From Lelliottia nimipressuralis (GTDB lineage: Bacteria; Pseudomonadota; Gammaproteobacteria; Enterobacterales; Enterobacteriaceae): DNA of 64,000 nucleotides. A model generated the notes under the pieces. It saw nothing but the letters and a program-made list of their open reading frames with translations, was not told the origin of the DNA and ran no database searches. The position numbers and the translations under genes are program-made. Of this stretch, positions 49,637-63,500 are shown one piece after another; the first letter of the stretch is position 1; the number at the start of each line of letters is the position of its first letter. The stretch covers positions 310,001 through 374,000 of the forward strand of contig NZ_SDDX01000001.1 of the NCBI RefSeq assembly GCF_004115925.1, written 5' to 3'.

Positions 49637-50781
49637 TCCTGCTCCAGAGCATTCACCCACGCCGCGTGCGGCTCAGGCAGCATGGCGGGTAAACCGACCG
49701 GGATAAACTGGCGCAGGGCGTGAGCCTGCTCAGCGGGCAGTTTTTGCGGGTCCAGCACGCTCGGATCGCCCCAGATTTTCGGATCGGCTTTGCGACGTTG
49801 CGCGGGTGGTGACAGCAGGAAATTCGCCACCACTTTTGCTCCGGCGCTGGCGCTGCTGTTGGCAGGAATCGCCACGAAATGAACATTGCCAATCATTCCG
49901 CTGGCAAAGCCGAAGCTTATGCTGTCAGCAGGTAACTCGCCGCTGACCACCTTCTGCCGGGCATGCGCCGGGTTAAAGGTCAGGGAGAGATTCAGATTGC
50001 CGCTGGCGAGCAGGGCATCCATTCGTGCCGGTGACGGCGGGAAATCTTTGCCTTCGCGCCAGAGCAGGGGATGAAGCTGGTCGAGATAGCGCCACAGAGG
50101 GGCGGTTACCGCGTCAAATGTATGGGGATCGGGCGCGGTTTTTAGCGCATCGGGTGTAGTCGTCAGGTTAAGTAACAGCTGTTCCAGAAACGCGGTGCCA
50201 GTAAAATCGGGCGGGCGCGGATAGGTCACTTTACCGGGATGCTGTTTCGCGTACCCGAGCAGGGCGGAAGGATCGCGCAGTGGCTCAGGCAGCAAAGTCT
50301 GTCGCGAGATAAACGTCAGTTGTGCTGCGCCCCACGGAGATTCGGCGCCGTCGGTGGCGATGGCAAAATCCTCAGTCACCGGTTTGGTGGTATCGACATA
50401 CCGCCAGTTGGGGAGCATTTGCGCCCAGCCGCTTTGCAGCAGATTCGCCTGTTTCAGCGTGCGGAAGTTCTCGCCGTTGACCCACAATAAATCGACCGAA
50501 CCTTTGGTGGTCCGCCCGGCGCGGGATTCCGTCTGGATACGTTTGACCGCATCGGCGGCATCCGCCAGATGCACGATGTTGAGGGTAATGGCGTAGTGAG
50601 TTTTCATCTCATCGCTTACCCAGTCGAGATATCGATTCACCGCCGGATCGCCACCCCAGGCGTTAAACCAGACGGTCTGCCCTTTGGCTTCCTGTTGAAC
50701 GGTTTGCCAGTCGCTGGCGGCGAGCACGGGGGTTGCCAGCAGCAGCCCGGTCAGAAACACGCAATAACGCACACGGCGCAT
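49609..50781 (-). CDS. ynjB: YnjB ABC transporter periplasmic binding protein
   Basis: 390-residue extracellular solute-binding protein. The signal peptide is about residues 1-21 (VFLTGLLLATPVLAA), followed by a type II binding-protein fold (VWFNAWGGDPAVNRYLDWVS near the N-terminus). The ligand is unknown. First gene of the ynjBCDE unit; it starts 12 bases after the TVP38-type gene. Confidence 0.92.
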   Translation of the reverse strand: MRRVRYCVFLTGLLLATPVLAASDWQTVQQEAKGQTVWFNAWGGDPAVNRYLDWVSDEMKTHYAITLNIVHLADAADAVKRIQTESRAGRTTKGSVDLLWVNGENFRTLKQANLLQSGWAQMLPNWRYVDTTKPVTEDFAIATDGAESPWGAAQLTFISRQTLLPEPLRDPSALLGYAKQHPGKVTYPRPPDFTGTAFLEQLLLNLTTTPDALKTAPDPHTFDAVTAPLWRYLDQLHPLLWREGKDFPPSPARMDALLASGNLNLSLTFNPAHARQKVVSGELPADSISFGFASGMIGNVHFVAIPANSSASAGAKVVANFLLSPPAQRRKADPKIWGDPSVLDPQKLPAEQAHALRQFIPVGLPAMLPEPHAAWVNALEQEWLRRYGTR

Positions 50782-50793
50782 AATGCCTCCCTG

Positions 50794-51480
50794 TTAATGA
50801 GATGAAGGGGTGAAGCGAGAAAACAGCCAGCGAGCGATCAGCGGCAATAACCCTAACAGTGTAAAGGCGATCAGCACTCCCGGCGACAGAATATCGCGCA
50901 GAGAGGTCAGTTGCCCCAGTTCGCGCCCGGCGTTGAGGAAAACCACCGTCGCCGGCAGCATCGCCAGCTGGCTCACCCACCAGTAACGCGCCACGCCGAG
51001 AGAGGTCAGCCCGCAGAGCAGATTAACCAGAAAAAACGGGAACACCGGCATCAGGCGCAGGGCAAAAAGGTAAAACGCGCCATCGCGTTTCACCCCTTCA
51101 TTCACCGTCTGCATCGGTTTCGCAAAGCGGCGTTGCACCCAGTCGCGCAGCACATAGCGGCTGGCGAGCATCGCCAGTGTCGCCCCCAGCGTCGAGGCAA
51201 AAGAGACCAGCACCATCCCCTCCCAGAAGCTGAATAACGCGCCGCCAAGCAGCGTTAACAGCGCCGCACCAGGAATCGAAAAGGCGGAAATCAGCACATA
51301 CAGGGCGAAATAGAGCGCGGCACTTTGCACCGGGGCGCGGTCGACGTTATCCAGCAGCATCAGCCGATGGGCGCGGATCGCATCCAGGGAGAGAAATTCC
51401 GGCGGCAGTTGCGTGATGAGCAAAGCAAATGCGCCCAACAGGGCGCACAGGAAGAGGATTTTTGACGCGTTCACCGGCAC
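50794..51480 (-). CDS. TVP38/TMEM64-family (DedA superfamily) inner-membrane protein
   Basis: 228-residue membrane protein with the family core FSIPGAALLTLLGGALFSFW and the re-entrant-loop motif LRLMPVFPFFLVNLLCG, and about six membrane segments. It is one of the pair ydjX/ydjZ found beside xthA and ynjA in E. coli; which of the two is not certain, and ydjY is missing. The start is a GTG that immediately follows the xthA stop (TAAGTG), with no clear ribosome site of its own, so coupling to xthA is likely; another GTG lies six bases on. The family is thought to scramble lipids. Confidence 0.85.
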   Translation of the reverse strand: MPVNASKILFLCALLGAFALLITQLPPEFLSLDAIRAHRLMLLDNVDRAPVQSAALYFALYVLISAFSIPGAALLTLLGGALFSFWEGMVLVSFASTLGATLAMLASRYVLRDWVQRRFAKPMQTVNEGVKRDGAFYLFALRLMPVFPFFLVNLLCGLTSLGVARYWWVSQLAMLPATVVFLNAGRELGQLTSLRDILSPGVLIAFTLLGLLPLIARWLFSRFTPSSH

Positions 51481-52287
51481 TTACAGCTTGAATTTCGCCC
51501 AGACCGGCGCGTGATCGGACGGTTTTTCCATGCTGCGAATATCGTAGTCGATCCCGGTTTCGATGCAGCGCTCGGCCAGAGGCTGGCTTGCCAACAGCAG
51601 GTCGATGCGCAGGCCACGGTTATCGTCGAAGCCTTTTGAGCGGTAATCAAACCATGAGAAGCGATCCTGTGTCTCCGGGTTGGCGGTGCGGAAGGTGTCT
51701 ACCAGGCCCCAACTCATCAGGCGATCCATCCACTCGCGCTCTTCCGGCAGGAAGGAGCATTTACCGGTGCGCAGCCAGCGCTTGCGGTTGTCTTCGCCAA
51801 TGCCAATATCCAGGTCCGTCGGGCTGATATTCACGTCGCCCATGATCAATACCGGATTTTCTTTGTTCAGCTCGGTGTTCAGGTAATCCTGCAGATCCTG
51901 ATAGAACTTCGCTTTTGCCGGGAATTTGGTCGGGTGGTCGCGGCTTTCGCCCTGCGGGAAGTAGCCATTAATAACGGTGATATTACCCAGCGGGGACGGG
52001 ATCTCGGCCATGATAATGCGGCGCTGTGCTTCACCGTCATCGCCAGGGAAGCCGCGGCGGACCGAGACAGGCGTCTCTTTGGTTAACAGCGCCACGCCGT
52101 AATGGCCTTTCTGACCGTGATAAAAGACGTTGTAACCCAGCTTCGCAACGTCTTCCAGCGGGAACATATCGTCGTGAACTTTTGTCTCCTGCAGGCCGAT
52201 CACGTCAGGTTGATGTTGTTCAACAATGGCTTCCAGTTGGTGAGGGCGGGCGCGCAGGCCGTTGATATTAAAAGAGACAAATTTCAT
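51481..52287 (-). CDS. xthA: XthA exonuclease III
   Basis: 268-residue AP endonuclease and 3'-5' exonuclease of base-excision repair. Its metal-binding and catalytic residues are in [25 protein letters not shown] (Glu34), NGYFPQGE (Tyr109 region), [11 protein letters not shown] (Asp151, Asn153) and the final PSDHAPV (Asp258-His259). The length equals E. coli. It heads a minus-strand run xthA-TVP38-ynjBCDE. Confidence 0.97.
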   Translation of the reverse strand: MKFVSFNINGLRARPHQLEAIVEQHQPDVIGLQETKVHDDMFPLEDVAKLGYNVFYHGQKGHYGVALLTKETPVSVRRGFPGDDGEAQRRIIMAEIPSPLGNITVINGYFPQGESRDHPTKFPAKAKFYQDLQDYLNTELNKENPVLIMGDVNISPTDLDIGIGEDNRKRWLRTGKCSFLPEEREWMDRLMSWGLVDTFRTANPETQDRFSWFDYRSKGFDDNRGLRIDLLLASQPLAERCIETGIDYDIRSMEKPSDHAPVWAKFKL

Positions 52288-52385
52288 AGTCGCTGCCAGT
52301 GCAAGGTGAATAGTGCATGGATGGTAGCAGAATTTGCGCCGCCTGTTACCGGGTTAGACCAATAACTGCAACAGATCCTGCCGAC

Positions 52386-52412
52386 GGTGCAATTTTTGCA
52401 CCATTTCGACGC
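52386..52412. promoter_or_regulatory. Inverted repeat with possible NtrC half-site upstream of astC
   Basis: GGTGCAA-TTT-TTGCACC is a perfect 7-bp inverted repeat about 240 bases upstream of the sigma-54 promoter. Its right arm continues as TTGCACCATTT, a good left half of an NtrC site (TTGCACCA...TGGTGC), although the right half is poor. An enhancer role is inferred from position. Confidence 0.35.
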
Positions 52413-52488
52413 GCCTTGCCCTCAAAAGGGGCGTAAACGGTCAATAAATTTCGCGAGCGATCACAATTCCAGAATTATATTTTGCTTG

Positions 52489-52502
52489 TGAATAATATTT
52501 CT
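52489..52502. promoter_or_regulatory. ArgR-box-like site before astC
   Basis: TGAATAATATTTCT resembles the ArgR half-operator (TGAATWWWWATTCA). Further ATTCAC and GTGAATAA half-sites at about 52541 and 52562 give a cluster between the possible enhancer and the sigma-54 promoter, as in the E. coli ast operon, where ArgR activates. Confidence 0.45.
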
Positions 52503-52632
52503 CGTTTTCGTCCCGCGAACCGCCGCTTATCGTAAAAATATTCACTTAATATGCATTAACAGTGAATAACTCCATATCCTAACTCATTGATATTCTGTCC
52601 CGGCAATCCGTTTATGCATTTTTATCGCTGGC

Positions 52633-52648
52633 TGGCACGAACTCTGCA
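52633..52648 (+). promoter_or_regulatory. Sigma-54 promoter of astCADBE
   Basis: TGGCACGAACTCTGCA matches the sigma-54 consensus (TGGCACG-N4-TTGCA), with GG and GC exactly 12 bases apart. The start of transcription would be near 52659, 62 bases before astC. The E. coli operon is known to be NtrC/sigma-54 dependent. Confidence 0.9.
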
Positions 52649-52690
52649 ATCTACATTCACAGTGCAAACACTCAAATATTTAACATTTAA

Positions 52691-57768
<5,078 letters not shown>

Positions 57769-57777
57769 GGAGAGAGC

Positions 57778-58743
57778 ATGGAGAATTTACTGGCGCTGAC
57801 GCTGGCCGATGAAACGCCCGCTGAAAAAGAGGGTGAAGGGGCGTCGTTTCACTGGAAATGGCATGGGCGCGGGCTGCTGGAACTGACCCCGTTTGAAGAG
57901 AGCGGCCGCGCGGTGGTGCTCTCGGCAGGTGTTCACGGCAACGAAACCGCGCCGGTGGAGATTGTCGATCTGCTTACCCGCGCGCTGTTTCACGGGGATA
58001 TCCCCCTGCGCTGCCGTGTGCTGGTGGTGCTCGGGAACCCTGCGGCGCTGGCGCAAAACAAACGCTATCTGGAGAGTGATATCAACCGGATGTTTGGCGG
58101 TCGCGCGGCGCAGTTTGCACCCTGTGAGGAGACGGCACGCGTGCCGGTGCTGGAAAACGCCGTAAGGGAGTTCTACGCGGCAGCCGGCCCGGAACGCTGG
58201 CATCTGGATCTGCACACTGCTATTCGGGCGTCGTATCACGTGCGCTTTGGCGTGTTGCCCCAGCGCGAGCAGCCCTGGGATGAACGGTTCCTGCAATGGC
58301 TGGGCGATGCAGGACTCGAAGCGCTGGTGTTCCATCAGTCGCCGGGCGGAACCTTTACTCATTTCACCTGTGAGCATTTCGGCGCGCTGGCCTGCACGCT
58401 GGAACTGGGCAAAGCGCTGCCGTTTGGCCATAACGATCTGACGCGATTTGCCCCAACGCATCTGGCGCTGCGGGCGCTGCTCGCGGGCGTTGAGCCTGAG
58501 CCGCATGCTGAAGTGGTTGAGCGCTATCGGGTGGTGCAGCAAATCACCCGTCGCAGCGACGCGTTCCGGCTGCACATGGCGGCGCATACCCTAAACTTCA
58601 CGCCGTTCCGCCAGGGGATTTTGCTGGCAGAAGATGGCGATGAGCGCTACGAGGTGCAGAAAACGACGGAGTACGTGCTGTTCCCCAATCCGTCTGTGGC
58701 CTTTGGTTTGCGGGCGGGATTGATGCTGGAAAAAATAGGCTGA
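57778..58743 (+). CDS. astE: AstE succinylglutamate desuccinylase
   Basis: 321-residue zinc hydrolase of the aspartoacylase family, the final step giving succinate and glutamate. Zinc ligands are in [13 protein letters not shown] (His, Glu) and [10 protein letters not shown] (His); the catalytic Glu is in [13 protein letters not shown]. Last gene of astCADBE, nine bases after astB, with a GGAGAG ribosome site. A hairpin terminator follows. Confidence 0.96.
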   Translation: MENLLALTLADETPAEKEGEGASFHWKWHGRGLLELTPFEESGRAVVLSAGVHGNETAPVEIVDLLTRALFHGDIPLRCRVLVVLGNPAALAQNKRYLESDINRMFGGRAAQFAPCEETARVPVLENAVREFYAAAGPERWHLDLHTAIRASYHVRFGVLPQREQPWDERFLQWLGDAGLEALVFHQSPGGTFTHFTCEHFGALACTLELGKALPFGHNDLTRFAPTHLALRALLAGVEPEPHAEVVERYRVVQQITRRSDAFRLHMAAHTLNFTPFRQGILLAEDGDERYEVQKTTEYVLFPNPSVAFGLRAGLMLEKIG

Positions 58744-58746
58744 GGC

Positions 58747-58783
58747 ATAATTTCCCGCGTCTGACAGGGGGGCGGGAAATTAT
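58747..58783 (+). terminator. Hairpin after astE
   Basis: 12-bp stem ATAATTTCCCGC / GCGGGAAATTAT starting four bases past the astE stop; the AU-rich base of the stem replaces a pure U-run. The rest of the gap to spy (58784-59070) holds AT-rich sequence without a gene and the spy promoter. Confidence 0.7.
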
Positions 58784-58997
58784 CTATTATGGCGATCGCG
58801 TAAAGTTTACAGATTATTCCTGGATACCTGCTTTATTATTAATCTCCAGTTCGCTATACTCTTTCACAATCTCTTTAAAATCAGCCAATTGAATATTTTT
58901 GTTTCAACTCTCCACGCTTTATCCTTAATTCCTCCACATTTGGTTATAAATTGTTTTTTACACTTTCATTGTTTTACCGTTGCTCTGACTAATTGAC

Positions 58998-59012
58998 GAT
59001 AAACCCCGTAAA
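58998..59012 (+). promoter_or_regulatory. CpxR-box-like site of spy
   Basis: GATAA-ACCCC-GTAAA resembles the CpxR consensus GTAAA-N5-GTAAA (right repeat perfect, left 3 of 5). It lies about 60 bases upstream of spy, whose E. coli counterpart is controlled by CpxAR and BaeSR. Confidence 0.45.
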
Positions 59013-59070
59013 GTTAATCTCGTCAACACGGCATAGCGCCGAAGAATAACTGAAAGTAAGGAAAACAATT

Positions 59071-59559
59071 ATGCGTAAATTAACTGCACTGTTTGTTGCT
59101 TCTACCCTGGCTCTGGGCGCTACCAGCATGGCGTTCGCTGCGGATACCGCGACCACGACCGCTGCACCTGCTGAAGGCAAAATGATGCATCACAAAGGCA
59201 AGCCGGGTATGCATCACGACATGATGTTTAAAGATCTGAACCTGACGGATGCACAGAAACAGCAGGTGCGTGACATCATGAAAAGCCAGCGCGACCAGAT
59301 GAAACGTCCGCCACTGGAAGAACGCCGCGCAATGCATGACATCATTGCCAGCGACAGCTTCGATAAAGCGAAAGCCGAAGCGCAGATCGACAAAATGGCC
59401 GAGCAGCACAAAGCCGGTATGCTGGCCCGCATGGAAACTCAGAACAAGATCTACAACATTCTGACCCCGGAACAGAAAAAGCAATTTAATGCCAATTTTG
59501 AGAAGCGTCTGACAGAACGTCCGGCGCCAGAAGGTAAAATGGCTCCGCCTGCTGAATAA
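59071..59559 (+). CDS. spy: Spy, ATP-independent periplasmic chaperone
   Basis: 162-residue periplasmic protein with a signal peptide at residues 1-23 (LFVASTLALGATSMAFA, then AD). It has the two LTxxQ motifs that define the CpxP/Spy fold, LTDAQKQQ and LTPEQKKQ, in a helical cradle-forming core rich in Met, Arg and Lys. It prevents aggregation of unfolded envelope proteins under stress. A good AAGGA site precedes the ATG. Confidence 0.96.
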   Translation: MRKLTALFVASTLALGATSMAFAADTATTTAAPAEGKMMHHKGKPGMHHDMMFKDLNLTDAQKQQVRDIMKSQRDQMKRPPLEERRAMHDIIASDSFDKAKAEAQIDKMAEQHKAGMLARMETQNKIYNILTPEQKKQFNANFEKRLTERPAPEGKMAPPAE

Positions 59560-59576
59560 CAGCACAACATATTAAG

Positions 59577-59635
59577 ACCGCCGGAAACCTGTTCACAAAA
59601 GCGCATTCGCTGTGGACAGGTCCGGCGGTTTTTTC
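59577..59635 (+). terminator. Terminator of spy
   Basis: Long hairpin with base stem ACCGCCGGA / TCCGGCGGT and inner pairing AACCTGTTCAC / GTGGACAGGT, followed by six T, 18 bases after the spy stop. Confidence 0.9.
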
Positions 59636-59856
59636 TTTCACACCCTCTTGTCTCGCGCTGCCATCACGGTATGCTCCTGTAGTCGGTTCAGAGAATGCTT
59701 AACAGAGTCAGGGCGTTAGAGTTTTTTTCACCATGAGCCTAAGGCCCCTTTGCATTGCTGCCGATAATACGTCTGTGATTACCTAACGATAACAATCAAG
59801 ACAGCGACGCTATTGATATTGTCGCTCTGGTGCGATTGCGCCTTTCAGGAGTGGTG

Positions 59857-60414
59857 ATGGAGTTTTTTGATATCCGCAAAATGCCGGTGAATCTCTGGCG
59901 TAATGGGGCGGGTGAAACCCGTGAGATTTGTTGCTTTCCCACTGCGACCCGTGATTTTCACTGGCGCGCCAGTATTGCTTCTATCGCCAGCAACGGCGAA
60001 TTCTCTCTCTTTCCGGGCGTCGATCGGGTGATTACCCTGATTGAGGGCGGCGAAGTGACCCTCGATGCGGGCCAGACCTTTTGTCATACCCTGAAGCGTC
60101 ATCAGCCATTCAGTTTTGCGGGCGACCATCCGGTGAAGGCGAAGCTCACGGAAGGGCAGATGTCGATGGATTTCAATATCATGACGAAGCGCGATCGCTG
60201 CAAGGCCAACGTGCGGGTGGCGGATCGTACCTTTACCACCTTCGCCTCGCGCGGCGGTGTGGTGTTCGTTCTGAGCGGTGCCTGGCAGTTGGGTGACAAA
60301 TTCCTCACCGCCGATCAGGGCGCCAGCTGGCAGGATGGCATTCACACCCTGCGCTTACTGGAATCAGAAGGAACGCTGCTGTTCAGTGAGATTACGTGGC
60401 TGCCGGGTCACTAA
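59857..60414 (+). CDS. ves: Ves, HutD-family cupin protein
   Basis: 185-residue cytoplasmic cupin-like protein matching E. coli Ves ([20 protein letters not shown]...), a cold-induced protein of unknown biochemical role; the family includes HutD of histidine utilisation. The start at 59857 follows AGGAGTGGTG. Its last 23 bases overlap the end of cho on the other strand. The 220 bases between the spy terminator and this gene hold a GCCGATAA element at 59760 but no gene. Confidence 0.9.
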   Translation: MEFFDIRKMPVNLWRNGAGETREICCFPTATRDFHWRASIASIASNGEFSLFPGVDRVITLIEGGEVTLDAGQTFCHTLKRHQPFSFAGDHPVKAKLTEGQMSMDFNIMTKRDRCKANVRVADRTFTTFASRGGVVFVLSGAWQLGDKFLTADQGASWQDGIHTLRLLESEGTLLFSEITWLPGH

Positions 60415-61270
60415 GTTCAATGATTTCATACTGCCCGGAGAGCAGCGGCTTACAGAGAATTTTGTAGCCGTCCTGATCAAACCCGGCAGGCGTGCGCAGC
60501 AGGGCCGCGGCGTCGTTTAACGTGTCGACGGCCCCCAGCCACAGCCAGTTGTGAATAATGTGGTAGTGGGTGATGGTGTTGCTGGTCTCTTTCAGCGCAA
60601 TGGCGCCTTGCCACGGCCAGCAGGTCACGCTGATCGCCGCCAGCCCGGCCTTTAATCTCATCTGATGATCTTCCACACTCTCCTTGCCGCAGCACGCCCC
60701 GGCGCAGCGCTTCAGCGCGGAACGAAAACAGGCGCGCCCGCGCGTAAGCGACTCCAGGCCTAATAACCCGTAGCAAAGTTTCTCTGCATCAGCGAGAGAT
60801 TGCAGCGCCTGCAACGCCGCGCGGCGGTTGGCAAACAGGCCGTATAAATTCGGCGCGTGGGAGAAATCAATCTCACGGGCGTAAACCACCTGCGGTTTGC
60901 CGTCGGTGATTTGCAGCGAGCACAGCTGGCGGTTGCGGCGCAGACGTTTATTGAACAGCGGCTGCTGTTCTTTGATCAACCGGGCTTCGAGCAGCAGCGC
61001 GCCCAGCTCCCCGGCGGTTTGCGTCCAGGTGATGCGCCGCGACTGGCGCAGCATCGCGGCCTCGTCGGGCGTGCGTAAATGCGATAACACCCGGCTGCGG
61101 ATATTGACGCTTTTACCGATATAGAGCGGCATCGCTTCGCTTTCGCCATGAAAGAAATAGACGCCAGGCTGTTTCGGCAGAGCCTCCAGCCAGGGGCGAA
61201 GATGTTCGGGATATTCGTAGATAGCCCCCGCTTCAAATTCAAGACGCGGGGCAGATTGACGCCTGCTCAC
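60392..61270 (-). CDS. cho: Cho, SOS-induced UvrC-like excinuclease
   Basis: 292-residue GIY-YIG endonuclease, homologous to the N-terminal half of UvrC, that makes the 3' incision at bulky lesions UvrC handles poorly. The domain runs [20 protein letters not shown] ... [15 protein letters not shown] near residues 30-75; the Cys-rich [15 protein letters not shown] resembles the UvrC iron-sulfur/UVR region. The start is GTG at 61270 ([15 protein letters not shown], as in E. coli), six bases behind AGGAG. An upstream in-frame ATG lies inside the LexA box and would not be transcribed. Converges with ves. Confidence 0.93.
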   Translation of the reverse strand: MSRRQSAPRLEFEAGAIYEYPEHLRPWLEALPKQPGVYFFHGESEAMPLYIGKSVNIRSRVLSHLRTPDEAAMLRQSRRITWTQTAGELGALLLEARLIKEQQPLFNKRLRRNRQLCSLQITDGKPQVVYAREIDFSHAPNLYGLFANRRAALQALQSLADAEKLCYGLLGLESLTRGRACFRSALKRCAGACCGKESVEDHQMRLKAGLAAISVTCWPWQGAIALKETSNTITHYHIIHNWLWLGAVDTLNDAAALLRTPAGFDQDGYKILCKPLLSGQYEIIELSDPAAT

Positions 61271-61283
61271 AAAAGACTCCTGA

Positions 61284-61303
61284 TACTGTTCAGGCATACA
61301 GTG
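61284..61303. promoter_or_regulatory. LexA (SOS) box of cho
   Basis: TACTGTTCAGGCATACAGTG holds CTG-N10-CAG with TACTGT on one side and ACAGTG on the other, a strong LexA site. It lies 14-33 bases upstream of the cho GTG, so it must overlap the promoter. E. coli cho is known to be SOS-induced. Confidence 0.9.
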
Positions 61304-61390
61304 TAGCAAAGAGTGAGTGGTTAAAAAAGAGGCGGCTTCGTCTGGCGGGCTGTGTGCGTAGGGCTTACGGCCATCGCAGGGATAAAAACA

Positions 61391-61416
61391 GCCGGGTAAG
61401 CGTAGCGCCACCCGGC
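61391..61416. repeat. REP element between cho and nadE
   Basis: GCCGGGT-AAGCGTAGCGCC-ACCCGGC, a classical enterobacterial REP sequence, directly after the nadE stop on the minus strand. Confidence 0.85.
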
Positions 61417-61431
61417 AATGCGCTTGGGGAA

Positions 61432-62259
61432 TCAGCGTTTCCAGAAGTCGTCGAAGATGGTAATCGGCGTGCGTCGCTTGTGCTCGGTTTTCAGATACCA
61501 GCCTTCAATAGTGCGGGCGATACTCTCATCGAGCGTTTTGCCTTCCAGATAATCGTCGATATTGTCATACGTCACTCCCAGCGCCGCTTCATCTGGCAGG
61601 GAAGGACGATCGTCTTCCAGATCGGCGGTCGGCGCTTTCTTATAGAGGTGCTCCGGGCAGCCCAGCGCGGCAAGAAGTTGCTTACCCTGGCGTTTATTGA
61701 GGCGGAAAATCGGGTTGATATCGGTACCGCCGTCGCCGTATTTGGTGAAGAAACCGGTGACCGCTTCCGCCGCATGATCGGTGCCGACCACCACGCCTTT
61801 GGTCATTCCGGCGATGCTGTACTGGGCTTTCATGCGCTCGCGGGCTTTTTCGTTGCCGCGAATGAAATCGCTCAGCTCAATGCCGGCCTCGCGCAGCGCC
61901 TGTTCGCTGGCTAATACCGCGCCTTTGATGTTCACGGTGAGCACGCGATCGGGCTGGATAAAGGAGATTGCATCCTGGCAATCCTGCTCGTCGGCCTGGA
62001 CGCCATAAGGCAGGCGCACGGCGATAAACTGCAGCGCGTCGTCACCCGTTTCCTGACGTAATTCTGAGATCGCCTGCTGGCACAGTTTGCCGGTCAGGGT
62101 GGAGTCCTGACCGCCGCTGATGCCAAGAACCAGTGACTTCAGGAACGGATACGTTTTCAGATAGGATTTCAAAAAATCGACGCTGCGGCGGATTTCTTGA
62201 TGAGCATCTATCGCAGGCGTTACGCCAAGCGCATGAATAATCTCTTGTTGCAGAGCCAT
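61432..62259 (-). CDS. nadE: NadE ammonia-dependent NAD synthetase
   Basis: 275 residues, as in E. coli. Final step of NAD synthesis: deamido-NAD plus ammonia and ATP gives NAD. The PP-loop [13 protein letters not shown] lies at about residues 45-57; no glutaminase domain is present. The start at 62259 ([13 protein letters not shown]) matches the family length; an in-frame ATG 18 bases upstream is unlikely. It is divergent from osmE across 230 bases. Confidence 0.97.
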   Translation of the reverse strand: MALQQEIIHALGVTPAIDAHQEIRRSVDFLKSYLKTYPFLKSLVLGISGGQDSTLTGKLCQQAISELRQETGDDALQFIAVRLPYGVQADEQDCQDAISFIQPDRVLTVNIKGAVLASEQALREAGIELSDFIRGNEKARERMKAQYSIAGMTKGVVVGTDHAAEAVTGFFTKYGDGGTDINPIFRLNKRQGKQLLAALGCPEHLYKKAPTADLEDDRPSLPDEAALGVTYDNIDDYLEGKTLDESIARTIEGWYLKTEHKRRTPITIFDDFWKR

Positions 62260-62449
62260 TACGCCCTCCATTAGCAAAAACGAAGCAGAATGAGTATCCG
62301 TTAAAACTAACCCTTTGGGCGTAAAACGACAAGGATCACAGTTTCGAGTGCGGCAAATTGCGACGATTTAGCAGGTTATCGTTGTTTTATTAGAATTTTC
62401 CGAAAAACATCCCGCTTCGCAGACAAAGTTGAAGAATCGAATTTTTTAT

Positions 62450-62460
62450 CCCATGCTTAG
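62450..62460 (+). promoter_or_regulatory. Sigma-S-like -10 of osmE
   Basis: CCCATGCTTAG matches most of the sigma-S extended -10 consensus, 31 bases before the osmE start. E. coli osmE is osmotically and stationary-phase induced. Confidence 0.5.
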
Positions 62461-62490
62461 ATAACACGCTGATAAACAAGAGGACGGAAA

Positions 62491-62835
62491 ATGAACAAGA
62501 ATGTAGCGGGAATTTTAAGTGCAGCGGCGGTATTGACTATGCTGGCGGGCTGTACAGCTTACGATCGTACAACCGATCAGTTCACACAGCCGGTAGTTAA
62601 AGATGTGAAGAAAGGGATGAGCCGTGCGCAGGTAGCGCAGGTGGCTGGCAAACCTTCTTCCGAAGTCACTATGATCCACGCACGTGGGACCTGCCAGACC
62701 TATATTCTGGGTCAACGTGATGGTAAAGCAGAGACCTACTTTGTGGCTCTGGACGATACAGGACACGTGATCAATTCAGGTTATCAGACCTGTGCTGAGT
62801 ACGACACCGACCCGCAGGCACCTAAGGCGCAATAA
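62491..62835 (+). CDS. osmE: OsmE osmotically inducible lipoprotein
   Basis: 114-residue lipoprotein of the SmpA/OmlA (BamE-like) fold. The lipobox LAGC puts the lipidated Cys near residue 21. The body is nearly identical to E. coli OsmE ([40 protein letters not shown]). The exact role is unknown. An intrinsic terminator follows. Confidence 0.95.
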   Translation: MNKNVAGILSAAAVLTMLAGCTAYDRTTDQFTQPVVKDVKKGMSRAQVAQVAGKPSSEVTMIHARGTCQTYILGQRDGKAETYFVALDDTGHVINSGYQTCAEYDTDPQAPKAQ

Positions 62836-62859
62836 CCTGCTTGCCTGAGCGATGTAACA

Positions 62860-62884
62860 AACCGGCCAATGTGCCGGTTTTTTT
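62860..62884 (+). terminator. Terminator of osmE
   Basis: Stem ACCGGC / GCCGGT followed by seven T, 25 bases after the osmE stop. Confidence 0.9.
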
Positions 62885-62930
62885 ATGCCTGCAATAATCT
62901 TATTTCTTTGCGCGAATTATTTGCCTAAAC

Positions 62931-62946
62931 TGTGAGGGCAGTCAAA
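62931..62946 (+). promoter_or_regulatory. CRP site of the chb operon
   Basis: TGTGAGGGCAGTCAAA matches 9 of 10 conserved CRP positions. A -10-like TATACT stands at 63010-63015. An ATTTC...GAAT region at about 62902-62920 could bind NagC. E. coli chb is known to need CRP and ChbR and to be repressed by NagC. Confidence 0.6.
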
Positions 62947-63094
62947 ACGACAGGTCAAGGAGAGACAATTGTGACTCGTGCTGAATTATCCGCTCCCTAT
63001 GCCTTGCCGTATACTCCATTCAATGACAAACAAAAGTAACACTCATCAGCGGGCTGAAGGGCGATGGTGAGGGTCATACAAGAGGGAAGTTGCT

Positions 63095-63415
63095 ATGGAA
63101 AAGAAACATATCTACCTGTTCTGCTCTGCGGGCATGTCAACGTCACTACTGGTTTCCAAGATGCGTGCGCAGGCAGAAAAGTATGAAGTTCCTGTCGTTA
63201 TCGAAGCGTTTCCCGAAACGCTGGCAGGCGAAAAAGGTCAGGCCGCGGACGTGATTTTACTGGGTCCACAGATTGCGTATATGTTGCCAGAAATCCAGCG
63301 TTTATTACCGAACAAACCTGTAGAAGTGATCGATTCTGTGCTGTACGGCAAAATTGATGGTTTAGGTGTACTTAAAGCTGCAGTCGCCTCAATTAAAAAA
63401 GCTGCCGCTAATTAA
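63095..63415 (+). CDS. chbB: ChbB chitobiose PTS enzyme IIB
   Basis: 106-residue cytoplasmic phosphocarrier of the N,N'-diacetylchitobiose (lactose-family) PTS. The phosphorylated Cys10 is in [13 protein letters not shown]. It is nearly identical to E. coli ChbB (CelA). A GAGGGAAG ribosome site lies upstream. First gene of the chb operon; chbC follows after 85 bases containing a ChiX pairing site. Confidence 0.96.
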   Translation: MEKKHIYLFCSAGMSTSLLVSKMRAQAEKYEVPVVIEAFPETLAGEKGQAADVILLGPQIAYMLPEIQRLLPNKPVEVIDSVLYGKIDGLGVLKAAVASIKKAAAN

Positions 63416-63434
63416 AATTTAAATTTAAATTTTT

Positions 63435-63446
63435 CCCGTCAAAGAG
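63435..63446 (+). promoter_or_regulatory. ChiX small-RNA pairing site in the chbB-chbC spacer
   Basis: CCCGTCAAAGAG in the 85-base spacer is complementary to the seed of the small RNA ChiX (CUCUUUGACGGG). In E. coli and Salmonella this spacer acts as a decoy that traps ChiX when chb is induced and so relieves repression of the chitoporin gene chiP. Confidence 0.8.
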
Positions 63447-63500
63447 TTATTTCACACACTTACGCCGCAATATTTGTTGCGGCATTTAAGGGTAATTTCT

